From Spongiactinospora rosea (GTDB lineage: Bacteria; Actinomycetota; Actinomycetes; Streptosporangiales; Streptosporangiaceae), in NCBI RefSeq assembly GCF_003315795.1, contig NZ_QMEY01000025.1, positions 62,001 to 126,000 on the forward strand: 64,000 nt of DNA. Direction: 5' to 3'. Made by a program: the position numbers and the translations under genes. Position 1 is the stretch's first letter; every line of letters starts with the position of its first letter. The notes under the pieces were generated by a model. The model did not search any database, was not told where the DNA came from, and worked only from the letters and a program-made list of their open reading frames with translations. Below are positions 1-7,983 of the stretch, one piece after another.

Positions 1-10
1 CGGCCAATGA
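1..10 (+). CDS. Last codons of an upstream gene (partial)
   Basis: The first ten bases can be read as Gly-Gln-stop, with TGA at 8-10 overlapping the ATG of dprA at 7-9 in an ATGA junction. This stop-start overlap is the usual sign of translational coupling in this genome. In actinomycetes the gene before dprA is commonly a YifB/ComM-type Mg-chelatase ATPase, but nothing here is long enough to identify it. Confidence 0.35.
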
Positions 11-1194
11 CTGAGTCTTCTGCTGCCGTGCCGCCCTCGGACGAAGCGAGGTTGGCCAGGGCCGCGCTGATGCGGGCGGGGGAGTCCGGTGATCCGTTGC
101 TCGGGCGGCTCATCGAGGTGTGCGGGCCGGTGGAGGCGCTGGCTCAGATCCGCGAAGGCGAGCTGACCGCTGAGATCAGCCGCCGGCTGGCGCACGATCG
201 GGGCCGTACCCTGCGGGACCTGCAGGCGAAGGTGACAGGGTGGCGGACACGGCTGCTGGCGGCCGACCCTGAACGCGACCTGCTCGTGGGTCGCGAACGG
301 GGGGCCAGACTGGTGGTCCCCGGCGACATCGAATGGCCGTCCCAGCTCGATGATCTGGGAGCGGGCCGCCCGACGGGGCTGTGGGTGGAAGGCGAGGCCG
401 ACCTCCGCTTCTCCTGTCTGCGTTCGGTCGCCATCGTGGGCGCGCGCGCCGCGACACCGTACGGCGTCCACGTCGCGTCCGAGATGGGGGCCGAGCTGGG
501 CCAGGAAGGTTGGACGGTGGTATCCGGCGGGGCGTACGGCGTGGACAGCGCGGCGCACCGAGGTGCCCTCACCACGGAGGCGCCCACGGTCGCGGTCCTC
601 GCCTGCGGCACTGACTACTGCTATCCGTCCGGCCACCACGACCTCTTCGCCGTCATACGCGAACGCGGGGTCCTGATCAGCGAGTCTCCGCCCGGGGCCC
701 ACCCGACGCGGAGCCGCTTCCTGATCCGCAACCGGCTCATCGCCGCCCTGTCCAGGGGCACCGTCGTCGCGGAGGCCGCCGTTCGCAGTGGCGCACTGAA
801 CACCGTCAACCACGCCCTCGCCCTGCATCGCCACATCGGCGCGGTGCCCGGGCCGGTCACCTCCGAGAGTTCGGCCGGGTGCCACGCACTGCTACGGCAG
901 GGCAAGGCCCAGTGCGTCACGAACGCAGCCGAGGTCCTCGACCTCATCGGCGCGATCGGAGCCGACCTCGCTCCGGAACCCAAGGGCACGGTGATCCCCC
1001 TGGACAGCCTCAGCCCCGAAGCTCGCGCGGTCCTGGACGCCATCCCCTCCCGAGGCCCAGGAGCGGGCCCCGCCACCATCGCCGTCGCGGCGGGCATCGA
1101 CATCCAGACGGCCCTGAGCCGCCTCGGCGCCCTCGCCGCTGCCGGCTACGTCCAACACGGCCGCCAAGGCTGGCGCCTCCGCGACCGCCGCTGA
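7..1194 (+). CDS. dprA: DNA-processing protein DprA
   Basis: DprA/Smf protein, 395 residues, which binds incoming single-stranded DNA and loads RecA during natural transformation; in actinomycetes the role in uptake is less clear. The Rossmann-like DprA core is obvious: SVAIVGARAATPYG near residues 139-152, SGGAYGVDSAAH near 173, GTDYCYP near 200, TRSRFLIRNRLIAALS near 234, and EAAVRSGALNT near 257. The last about 60 residues form a winged-helix tail. The ATG overlaps the stop of the preceding gene (ATGA), which supports this start. The dprA-xerC-rpsB neighbourhood is the usual actinomycete order. Confidence 0.95.
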   Translation: MTESSAAVPPSDEARLARAALMRAGESGDPLLGRLIEVCGPVEALAQIREGELTAEISRRLAHDRGRTLRDLQAKVTGWRTRLLAADPERDLLVGRERGARLVVPGDIEWPSQLDDLGAGRPTGLWVEGEADLRFSCLRSVAIVGARAATPYGVHVASEMGAELGQEGWTVVSGGAYGVDSAAHRGALTTEAPTVAVLACGTDYCYPSGHHDLFAVIRERGVLISESPPGAHPTRSRFLIRNRLIAALSRGTVVAEAAVRSGALNTVNHALALHRHIGAVPGPVTSESSAGCHALLRQGKAQCVTNAAEVLDLIGAIGADLAPEPKGTVIPLDSLSPEARAVLDAIPSRGPGAGPATIAVAAGIDIQTALSRLGALAAAGYVQHGRQGWRLRDRR

Positions 1195-1638
1195 CGGAAA
1201 AACCGAGCCCAGGAGCCGGTGGATCTTGCTGACCAGGGAACTTGAGCTTGAAAAAAGTTCAGTGCCAACGCGCGCTTGGGCCGGTTTCGCTCCTACCTGC
1301 CGTCGGCGCGAGCCGCTGATCGGCCGGGAACACAGACCCGCCCGGGCGGCGTGGCGATGGCGGGTGGTGAGGTCGTCGCCCGCTGTTCCCGGGTATGCGG
1401 ATCGCCGAATGCCACCCGCTTCCGGCATGCCGAGCGGCCCAGGTGGTCCGGTGGTAGGGCGGCGGTCCGGCCTGGCGTGTGGTGATCAGCCTGAGGGGCG
1501 TCCCCGTTCCGGTCGCCGAGCAACGGCCTTGGGTCTGGTTCCATCCGGATCAGAGAGGCCAAGCGGGTGCGGCCTATCAGCCCGCCTTGAGCGCGATGTC
1601 ATTTGACCCGTCAACCACATCGTGGGAGGTACACACCG
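1195..1638. other. Intergenic stretch without a recognisable gene
   Basis: About 440 bases between dprA and the lipoprotein gene. Short open frames exist in several phases, but none has a recognisable domain or a convincing ribosome site. Just after dprA there is a small inverted repeat, GAACTT (about 1239) and AAGTTC (about 1256), around an A-rich loop, which could be a weak terminator. Confidence 0.5.
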
Positions 1639-2088
1639 ATGCCGCGTTCGGCCGTAACGAATCCGCGCCCCACCCGGCAGCACGGCCTGATCGCCGTTGC
1701 GCTCACCTCGACCCTGCCGGCCGCCTGTACCAGCAGCGCAACTACCGGAACCGCGCCCACTCCGCTCCTACAGCCCACCGGCACCGCGCGGAGTGCTCCT
1801 CCGGCACTCCCGCTGTCCAGCCCTCCGACCACCATCTCCGCCGATCAGCCGGGCATCGACACACCGCGGGCCGTGGCAATCGAGTGGACCGATCCGAACC
1901 CTGCCGCATGGATCGATCGCGTACGGCCCTGCGTCACCGACGCCATGCACACCCACAACACCACACTCCGCCATAGCAGCGCAGGCACCGGCCGGACCGA
2001 CTTCGTCGACCAGCACTGCAAAGCAGCGTCACCGTCCTCGCCGCAGTCGTGCCGGCCGAGTCTTCCCCCGGAACCGCGAGCACCGTAG
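1639..2088 (+). CDS. Putative lipoprotein, probably truncated by a frameshift
   Basis: The start is supported by GGAGG at 1625-1629. The product begins with a basic stretch, a hydrophobic segment and a lipobox LPAAC, with Cys30 as the likely lipidated residue, then a Pro/Thr-rich linker and a conserved-looking part (EWTDPNPAAWIDRVRPCVTD, about residues 82-101). This frame stops at 2088 after 149 residues. From about 2020 good codon usage moves to another frame, which reads VTVLAAVVPAESS and continues to about 2230 with extracellular-type sequence. A single-base change near 2015-2022 would join the two halves, so I read this as a lipoprotein gene broken by a frameshift. The family is not recognised. 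Confidence 0.5.
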   Translation: MPRSAVTNPRPTRQHGLIAVALTSTLPAACTSSATTGTAPTPLLQPTGTARSAPPALPLSSPPTTISADQPGIDTPRAVAIEWTDPNPAAWIDRVRPCVTDAMHTHNTTLRHSSAGTGRTDFVDQHCKAASPSSPQSCRPSLPPEPRAP

Positions 2089-2292
2089 ACATCCCGGTGA
2101 CCGGCACCGTGCGCACGACCTGCGCAGACGCCGCCGACCGGCCGACCGAGCAGGCCTCCACACTCATGGTGATCGAAGCCTCCACGGGTGGCGCATCGGC
2201 CAACGACTGTTCTGATGAGCCATGCGGGCTGGACACGATGGGCACCGTCGAGCAGAGGCGCCTCCGTGCCGGGCGTCACGCCGTCCGGCACT

Positions 2293-2346
2293 TGTGTCCG
2301 GTTTCCGTGCCGGTTTCCGTGCCGGTTTCCGTGTCCGGTTCCCGTA
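2293..2346 (+). repeat. Short 12-bp tandem repeat
   Basis: The unit GTGCCGGTTTCC and close variants are repeated about four times between the broken lipoprotein gene and the large effector-like gene. In the frame that continues the lipoprotein it would read as Val-Ser-Val-Pro repeats. It looks like slippage-prone DNA rather than an operator. Confidence 0.6.
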
Positions 2347-2502
2347 TCGTCCAATCGGCGATCCGCAGGGCGTACGTTTGCTGGGGCCTGGATCGCGGTG
2401 GTTCGGTGACGCTGTGGCGACGCCTGGAAGGCGGTGCCGCGACCGGCTGGATGGCATGCTGTTGGCGCCTGGTATCCCCAAGCTGACCAGCGAAGGCGCC
2501 GG

Positions 2503-5500
2503 ATGCCCCCACCTGTGAAGGTCCGCGGTCCGCGACCGCCCGCCCTGGCCGCATCGCCCGCGGTCCGGCTGAGTCGGCCGGCGACCCCCAGTGCGATGGA
2601 TTCGGGCACGGCCGATGTGGTCTGTGCCCGTGCGCAGCTGGGCAACGCGGCCGTGACCGCGACGATGGGCGGCCTGGCGAGAGGTGCCGAGCCCAGGCTC
2701 TCCGCGTGGACCGCCCAGATGATGGTGGCCGGCCAGAACCTGGTGGGCAACCAGGCCATCGCGAACCAGGCCACCGCGCTTGCCCCGGCCACGCCCGTCA
2801 CCCCCACGACAGCGGTGCCCACTCCCGCGGGTCTCGCGCCTGGCCCACCCGCACCGAGGAAGCCCCCGCCCGCCAAGCCGGCCGCCCGGAAGACCGGTGC
2901 GCAGCCCGCCACGGCCCCGGACAAGCAGGACCTGGCGAAGGACAAGACGCCCGAGGAACGGCCGGAGAAGGGGGCGAAGAAGGACAAGGGCGCCGGCCCG
3001 CGCTCACCGGGCGCGGACCCGAAGTTCCAGGCGCTGCGCAAGGACGTCGACCGCAAGAAGAAGACGATCGGCGCCGCCCACCCACCGGCGGTCGCGGAAG
3101 CCGGGGCGGCCCAGGAAGCCGCGGAAGCCCCGGCAGACGACCAGGAGGCCCGCGGCAAGGCGGCGCACGCCGAGGACATGGACGCCGCCCGGCCGAAGGA
3201 GTTCGACAAGCAGAAGTTCATCCAGGCGGTCAAGAAGGCGATAGCCGACAAGGCCCCGAAGAACCTCGACGAGGCGGACAAGTTCCGCGAGTCGGGCAAG
3301 GCCGAAGAGGTCAAGACCGAGGTCCAGGGCAAGGTCGGCGAGGGCAAGGACGCATCGGCGCAGGAGATCGCCGAAACGACCGCGGCACAGCCGCAACCGG
3401 CACCGGACGCCAAGCGGGTCGTGCCCCTGGCCGGCGACAAGGTGCCAGGCAAACCGGGCACCCCGAACCCGGCCCAGGCGGCCCCGGACACGCTGCCCGC
3501 GTCGGCGACGGACATGTCGGCAGGCCCGGACCAGGTCGACCGGCAGATGGCCGACGCACAGGTCACCGAACGGCAGCTGTCGTTCAAGAACTCCCGCGAA
3601 CCACAGTTCGACAAGGCGGTCAAAGAGAAGAAGACGATGGAGGCCCACTCGGAGGCCGCCCCGAAGAAACTCCGTGCCGACGAGGCCGGCGAGCTCAAAC
3701 AGGTCAAGAACACCGCCGCGGCACAGGGCTCCGCCGCGATGGCAGGCATCCACGCGACCCGCGTGACCACCGGCCAGCAGGTGGGCACCGGCAAGAAGGG
3801 CGCGAAGAGGACCGACGAGGACAAACGAAGAGAGGTCACCGACCTCCTGCAGAAGGTCTTCGACCAGACCAAGTGCGACGTGGAGAAGATCCTTACCGAC
3901 CTGGACAAGAAGGTCGACGACCAGTTCACCACCAAGGAGAAGCGCGCGCGGGACCGCTTCACCCGCGAACACGAGGAGGGCATGGAGCGGTACAAGGACG
4001 AGCGCTACGGCGGCCCGCTCGGCTGGGCGCGGTGGACCAGGGATCTTTTCGCGGGCCTACCGGAGGAAGCCAACCGCATCTACGAACACGCACGTGACAA
4101 CTACCTGGCGGCGATGGACCAGATCATCACCGAGATCGCCGACACGGTAGAGGCCGAGCTGAAACGCGCCAAGGACCGCATCGCCGCGGGCCGCAAGGAA
4201 CTCAAGACCGCGGTCGACAAGCTCCCGGCCGACCTGAAGGCGATCGGCCGCGAGGCGGCGACGGAGTTCGAGGGCAAGTTCGACGAGCTGAAGGACACGG
4301 TCAACGACAAGGGCACCGAGCTGGTCGACACTCTGGCCACCAAGTACACCGACGCGGTCAAGGCGGTCGACGACGAGATCGCGAAGGAGAAGGAGAAGAA
4401 CAAGGGCCTGGTGGCCAAGGCGGCCGACGCGATCGGCGGTGCCATCAAGAGCATCATCGAACTGGGCCGCATGCTGATGGGCGTCCTCCGCAAGGCCGTC
4501 TCGGCGATCGGGGCGATCCTTGCGGACCCGATCGGCTTCCTGGGCAACCTGGTCACCGGCGTCGGCGGCGGCCTGAAACTGTTCATGCGCAACGCCGGCC
4601 GCCACCTGCAGGGCGGCGTGCTGGCATGGCTCCTGGGCACCGGCGGGGCGATGGGCCTGCAACTGCCCGCGACGTTCGACATCCTCGGCATCCTCACCCT
4701 GATCGCCACGATCCTGGGCCTGTCCTGGCCCAACATCCGCGCCCGCCTGGCACGCAGGGTCCCCCAGCAGGCGCTGGTGGCGGCGGAAACCGCGGTCCCA
4801 CTGGTCGCACAGGTCAGACGCCGAGGCGTAATGGGCATGTGGGACGACCTGAAGACAAGGGTCGGCGACCTCAAGAAGGAACTGATCGGCAACCTGGTCT
4901 CGTTCCTGCTGCCCACCATCATCATCGCGGGCATCACCTGGATCGTCTCGCTGTTCAACCCCGCGTCGGCGTTCATCCGCGCCTGCAAGATGATCATCGA
5001 CATCGTCCGCTTCATCGTCACCAACGCCCGCCAGATCATCGAATTCGTCAACGCGGTCCTGGACGCGGTGATCGCCATCGCCCGGGGCGGCACCGGTGGC
5101 GTCCCCGCCCTGGTCGAACGCGCCCTCGCCAGGTCGATCCCGGTCCTGATCGGAGCCCTGGCCGCATTGCTGGGCATCGGCGGCATCGCGGGCAAGGTCA
5201 AACAGGTCTTCCAGAAGATCGCCCGCCCGGTGAACCGCGCCATCGACCGGGTCATCGACAAGATCGTCGGTTTGGTCAAGAAGCTGTGGGCCAAACTGAA
5301 GGCCCGCCGCGGCCGGCCGGCGAGGGCACGCAGGCCGGGCAGACCGGACAGGCCGCAGCGGCCGGGAAGGCCGAGACGCCCCGGGGACCGGGTAAGTCGC
5401 CGGGACAACACGCCGGACGGCCAGCGTAGGCGGTTGCGGGCCGCGGTCACGGCCGGCGTCCGCGCGGTCAACCGGCTGAGCGGGCACGCGGTCGGGCGCC

Positions 5501-6744
5501 CACTGATCGAGCCCCTGCTGACCGCGATCCGCATCCGGTACGGCCTGTCCGTGCTCCGGCCGGTCGAACAGAGCGGCCGATGGGCGGTCTACGGCGTGAT
5601 CAACCCGGAGATGACCGGGCCGACCTCGAAGAAGGCCGACGGCGGCGACAACCCGAACTTCAGGGCGGACGCGAAGAAGTTCGAGGAGGTGCTGGGTGCG
5701 AAGGCGGCCGTGCACCCTGCGGCGACCTCCGCGCTGGCGGGCATGGCCGCGAAGGTGAAGAAGTACCTCATCAAGGCCACGGGCAGCTGGGAGCATGCGA
5801 ACACGGCGCTGCACGCGCTGATCAAGAAGATCGCGGCCACGAACGTCGAACTGGCGACCCGGGCCGGCTCGGTGGTCGACCTCGCCGCCGTGCAGGCGGA
5901 GGCGGACGAGGCCGCGCGGCAGGTGATGCTGATGAAGCCGGTCATGGCGGTCTTCGACGAGGGCACGCTGACCGAGCGATTCACCCACATCATCAGCTTC
6001 TACAGCAACGTGCTGGGTGCCGATCTCGTCGATCCGGAGCGGTTCCGGGCCAATGTGAAGGGCTGGGTCATCGCGGCGGACCTGGACCTGGGCCGGCTGA
6101 GGAACCTGGCGAGAGCCGTGCGGAGGCCCGGACGGCGCAGCGTCCGGGGTGCCATGGCCCCCGTGCCGAGAGGATCCGACGTCGAGCTCCAGCCATGGAC
6201 GAGAATCAGGCGGGACGCGAGCGAGAGCAGGGAGGTCGGCCTGCGAGCCGACGAGCTCGGCCTGCCGATGAGCCCGCGCGAGGTGGCGCAGCAGCGGACG
6301 CTCCAGGAGGATTGGGACCCGGACCTGCACGCACTGAAGTGGGAGGCCGGGTCCAAGGAGTGGCGGATCAGGGAGGACGGCGAGTTCGCGACGAACAGGG
6401 TGCTGGGCAGAAGGGCACAGGACTGGGTGCGGGCGATGCAGGCGCTCGACATCCCGCTCGCCGCCGGCCCGTCCGGAACCACCAACGTGATGATGAACGT
6501 GGCGGTGGCGTTCCGGGCCGGCCGGTACGACACCAGGCTGGCCTCCATCGGCTTCCTGGTCGGCGCGCGACACCACTCGCTGGTCGAGGTACTGGCCGCC
6601 GCGGAGCCGTTCGGCTGCTCGTACACCAAGGGGCGCAGGATGTACCGGAACATCAAGCCGATCGACACAGCGACGTTGCGCACCTACGGCAACGGTAAGT
6701 TCCCCGACGAGGCGACCGCACCAAGGAAGGGCGGCGCCTCATGA
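2503..6744 (+). CDS. Large eCIS-associated effector-like protein (candidate toxin)
   Basis: I choose ATG 2503 (1413 residues; GAAGG lies 7 bases upstream); an in-frame GTG at 2434 would add 23 residues. The N-terminus carries GNAAV and GNQAI motifs like those I recall at the start of DUF4157/eCIS-linked effectors. A long Pro/Lys/Glu-rich low-complexity stretch follows (about 80-400), then a charged coiled coil (about 525-640). Next comes the membrane-prone module that I recognise from these effectors: DPIGFLGNLVTGVGGG (about 676), FDILGILTLIATILGLSWPNIRARL (about 726-750), a hydrophobic helix ending in SLFNPASAF (about 800-825), and LIGALAALLGIGGIAGKVKQ before an amphipathic basic segment (about 880-960). 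About 375 C-terminal residues follow WAVYGVINPE (about 1027) and match nothing I know; they would be the variable payload. There is no HEXXH motif. The downstream gene overlaps by 4 bp. Confidence 0.7.
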   Translation: MPPPVKVRGPRPPALAASPAVRLSRPATPSAMDSGTADVVCARAQLGNAAVTATMGGLARGAEPRLSAWTAQMMVAGQNLVGNQAIANQATALAPATPVTPTTAVPTPAGLAPGPPAPRKPPPAKPAARKTGAQPATAPDKQDLAKDKTPEERPEKGAKKDKGAGPRSPGADPKFQALRKDVDRKKKTIGAAHPPAVAEAGAAQEAAEAPADDQEARGKAAHAEDMDAARPKEFDKQKFIQAVKKAIADKAPKNLDEADKFRESGKAEEVKTEVQGKVGEGKDASAQEIAETTAAQPQPAPDAKRVVPLAGDKVPGKPGTPNPAQAAPDTLPASATDMSAGPDQVDRQMADAQVTERQLSFKNSREPQFDKAVKEKKTMEAHSEAAPKKLRADEAGELKQVKNTAAAQGSAAMAGIHATRVTTGQQVGTGKKGAKRTDEDKRREVTDLLQKVFDQTKCDVEKILTDLDKKVDDQFTTKEKRARDRFTREHEEGMERYKDERYGGPLGWARWTRDLFAGLPEEANRIYEHARDNYLAAMDQIITEIADTVEAELKRAKDRIAAGRKELKTAVDKLPADLKAIGREAATEFEGKFDELKDTVNDKGTELVDTLATKYTDAVKAVDDEIAKEKEKNKGLVAKAADAIGGAIKSIIELGRMLMGVLRKAVSAIGAILADPIGFLGNLVTGVGGGLKLFMRNAGRHLQGGVLAWLLGTGGAMGLQLPATFDILGILTLIATILGLSWPNIRARLARRVPQQALVAAETAVPLVAQVRRRGVMGMWDDLKTRVGDLKKELIGNLVSFLLPTIIIAGITWIVSLFNPASAFIRACKMIIDIVRFIVTNARQIIEFVNAVLDAVIAIARGGTGGVPALVERALARSIPVLIGALAALLGIGGIAGKVKQVFQKIARPVNRAIDRVIDKIVGLVKKLWAKLKARRGRPARARRPGRPDRPQRPGRPRRPGDRVSRRDNTPDGQRRRLRAAVTAGVRAVNRLSGHAVGRPLIEPLLTAIRIRYGLSVLRPVEQSGRWAVYGVINPEMTGPTSKKADGGDNPNFRADAKKFEEVLGAKAAVHPAATSALAGMAAKVKKYLIKATGSWEHANTALHALIKKIAATNVELATRAGSVVDLAAVQAEADEAARQVMLMKPVMAVFDEGTLTERFTHIISFYSNVLGADLVDPERFRANVKGWVIAADLDLGRLRNLARAVRRPGRRSVRGAMAPVPRGSDVELQPWTRIRRDASESREVGLRADELGLPMSPREVAQQRTLQEDWDPDLHALKWEAGSKEWRIREDGEFATNRVLGRRAQDWVRAMQALDIPLAAGPSGTTNVMMNVAVAFRAGRYDTRLASIGFLVGARHHSLVEVLAAAEPFGCSYTKGRRMYRNIKPIDTATLRTYGNGKFPDEATAPRKGGAS

Positions 6745-7763
6745 CGAGGCGGTGCCGCCCCCACCCGCAACTGGTCGGGGCGGACTACTGGCTGCCGACC
6801 GAAGCCTTCGAGGTCGGCTGGGCCACCGCGGTCGGCTGCAACAACCTGCGCTGCCCGGACTGCGGGGAGGCGGTGCGGTCGGACGGACCGCCGGGCCGCA
6901 CGGTTCGCCGCTACCGGTGCGCCTGCCTGCAGCACCTGGAGACCTGGACCTACTGGGTCGGCGGTGAACCGGAGGACCTCTACCCGGAAAGGCTGAGCTG
7001 GTACTGCGCCGGTCATCCGAACCTGACGCTGCCGGTGGTCCTGGACGGCGTGCCGCTGGACGCCGGGACCGACTGGGGCGCGGTCGCCGCCGCCGCCATG
7101 CTGGAGGAGCCGTTCCGCCCGCCCGGCATCGACGTCCGCCAGGCGTGGCTGGTCCGGCTGTTCCGCCTGCTCTCCCGGGAACGGGCGGCATTGAGCGCGG
7201 CGATCGCCGGGCTCTTGTACACCACCGATCCACGCCTGGTCTCGGGCGCCATCGACTTCTTCATCACCGAGCGGAAGGCTCCTGGCGCGGAACGCATCAC
7301 CGCCATGGTGATCTCACGCCGGGACTGGCTGGCGGAGACTCCCGCGCCGGGCACGCCGTCCGTGTCGCTGCTCGACGACGCGATGCTCCTGCTGCACACC
7401 CGTCTCCTGGACACCGGCCGAGCCGCCGACCGGCCGGCGCTGGCCCTGGCCAAGGAACTGGCGCTGTCGGGTATCGGCCCTGACGACACCGCGCACACGT
7501 TGATCGATCACGATCCAAAGTGGCTCTGGGCCAACGCCCGCTCGCTGATCCACGCTAATCCGGACTGGGCGGATGATCTCGCCTTCCTGGCCACGCAGCA
7601 ACGCGCCTCGATGCGGCCCCGGCTGCTGCGCGATCTCGCCGCCGTCGCGCCGGACGCGGTCCGTAAGGCCGTCACGGAACGCATCCCCGAGCCGGAACGG
7701 CAGCGGCTCTTCGAGCTGCTTCGTGGTGACGATGCGGAAGCCGACCTGGACGAAACCGACTGA
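6741..7763 (+). CDS. Cysteine-rich protein coupled to the effector-like gene (candidate immunity or accessory protein)
   Basis: 340 residues. The ATG overlaps the stop of the large upstream gene (ATGA), so the two are translationally coupled. The N-terminal part has a probable zinc site: Cys38-x2-Cys41 with Cys60, Cys62 and His65, followed by the motif WYCAGHPNLTLP. From about residue 120 onwards the protein is Leu/Ala/Arg-rich and helical, with a HEAT- or TPR-like look, and it ends in an acidic tail. It has no signal peptide and should be cytosolic. I do not recognise the family. The coupling to a candidate toxin makes immunity, chaperone or loading adaptor the main options; none is shown by the sequence. 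Confidence 0.6.
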   Translation: MTRRCRPHPQLVGADYWLPTEAFEVGWATAVGCNNLRCPDCGEAVRSDGPPGRTVRRYRCACLQHLETWTYWVGGEPEDLYPERLSWYCAGHPNLTLPVVLDGVPLDAGTDWGAVAAAAMLEEPFRPPGIDVRQAWLVRLFRLLSRERAALSAAIAGLLYTTDPRLVSGAIDFFITERKAPGAERITAMVISRRDWLAETPAPGTPSVSLLDDAMLLLHTRLLDTGRAADRPALALAKELALSGIGPDDTAHTLIDHDPKWLWANARSLIHANPDWADDLAFLATQQRASMRPRLLRDLAAVAPDAVRKAVTERIPEPERQRLFELLRGDDAEADLDETD

Positions 7764-7983
7764 CCAGGCGCCTCCGTCACCGGCCGGGGCGGCATTCCTC
7801 TCACCGGGGCGGCCATAGGGATCGCGCGCACCGCCGCTCCTGCGATGGTGGCATCGCCGACGCGGTCCGGCCGGCGGCGACGGTGGAGGTCAGGAGGGAG
7901 GGGCACGGTTTCGAGCTTGCCTCCGCGGCCGGGACGTCGCAGTCGGCGGTGTTCGTGCGCGGGGTGGGGTGGGCTTGAGATCG

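Noticed and set aside
1845..6576. Long minus-strand frames opposite the effector-like gene
   Set aside because: They lack domains and ribosome sites and mirror the strongly biased codons of the plus-strand gene.
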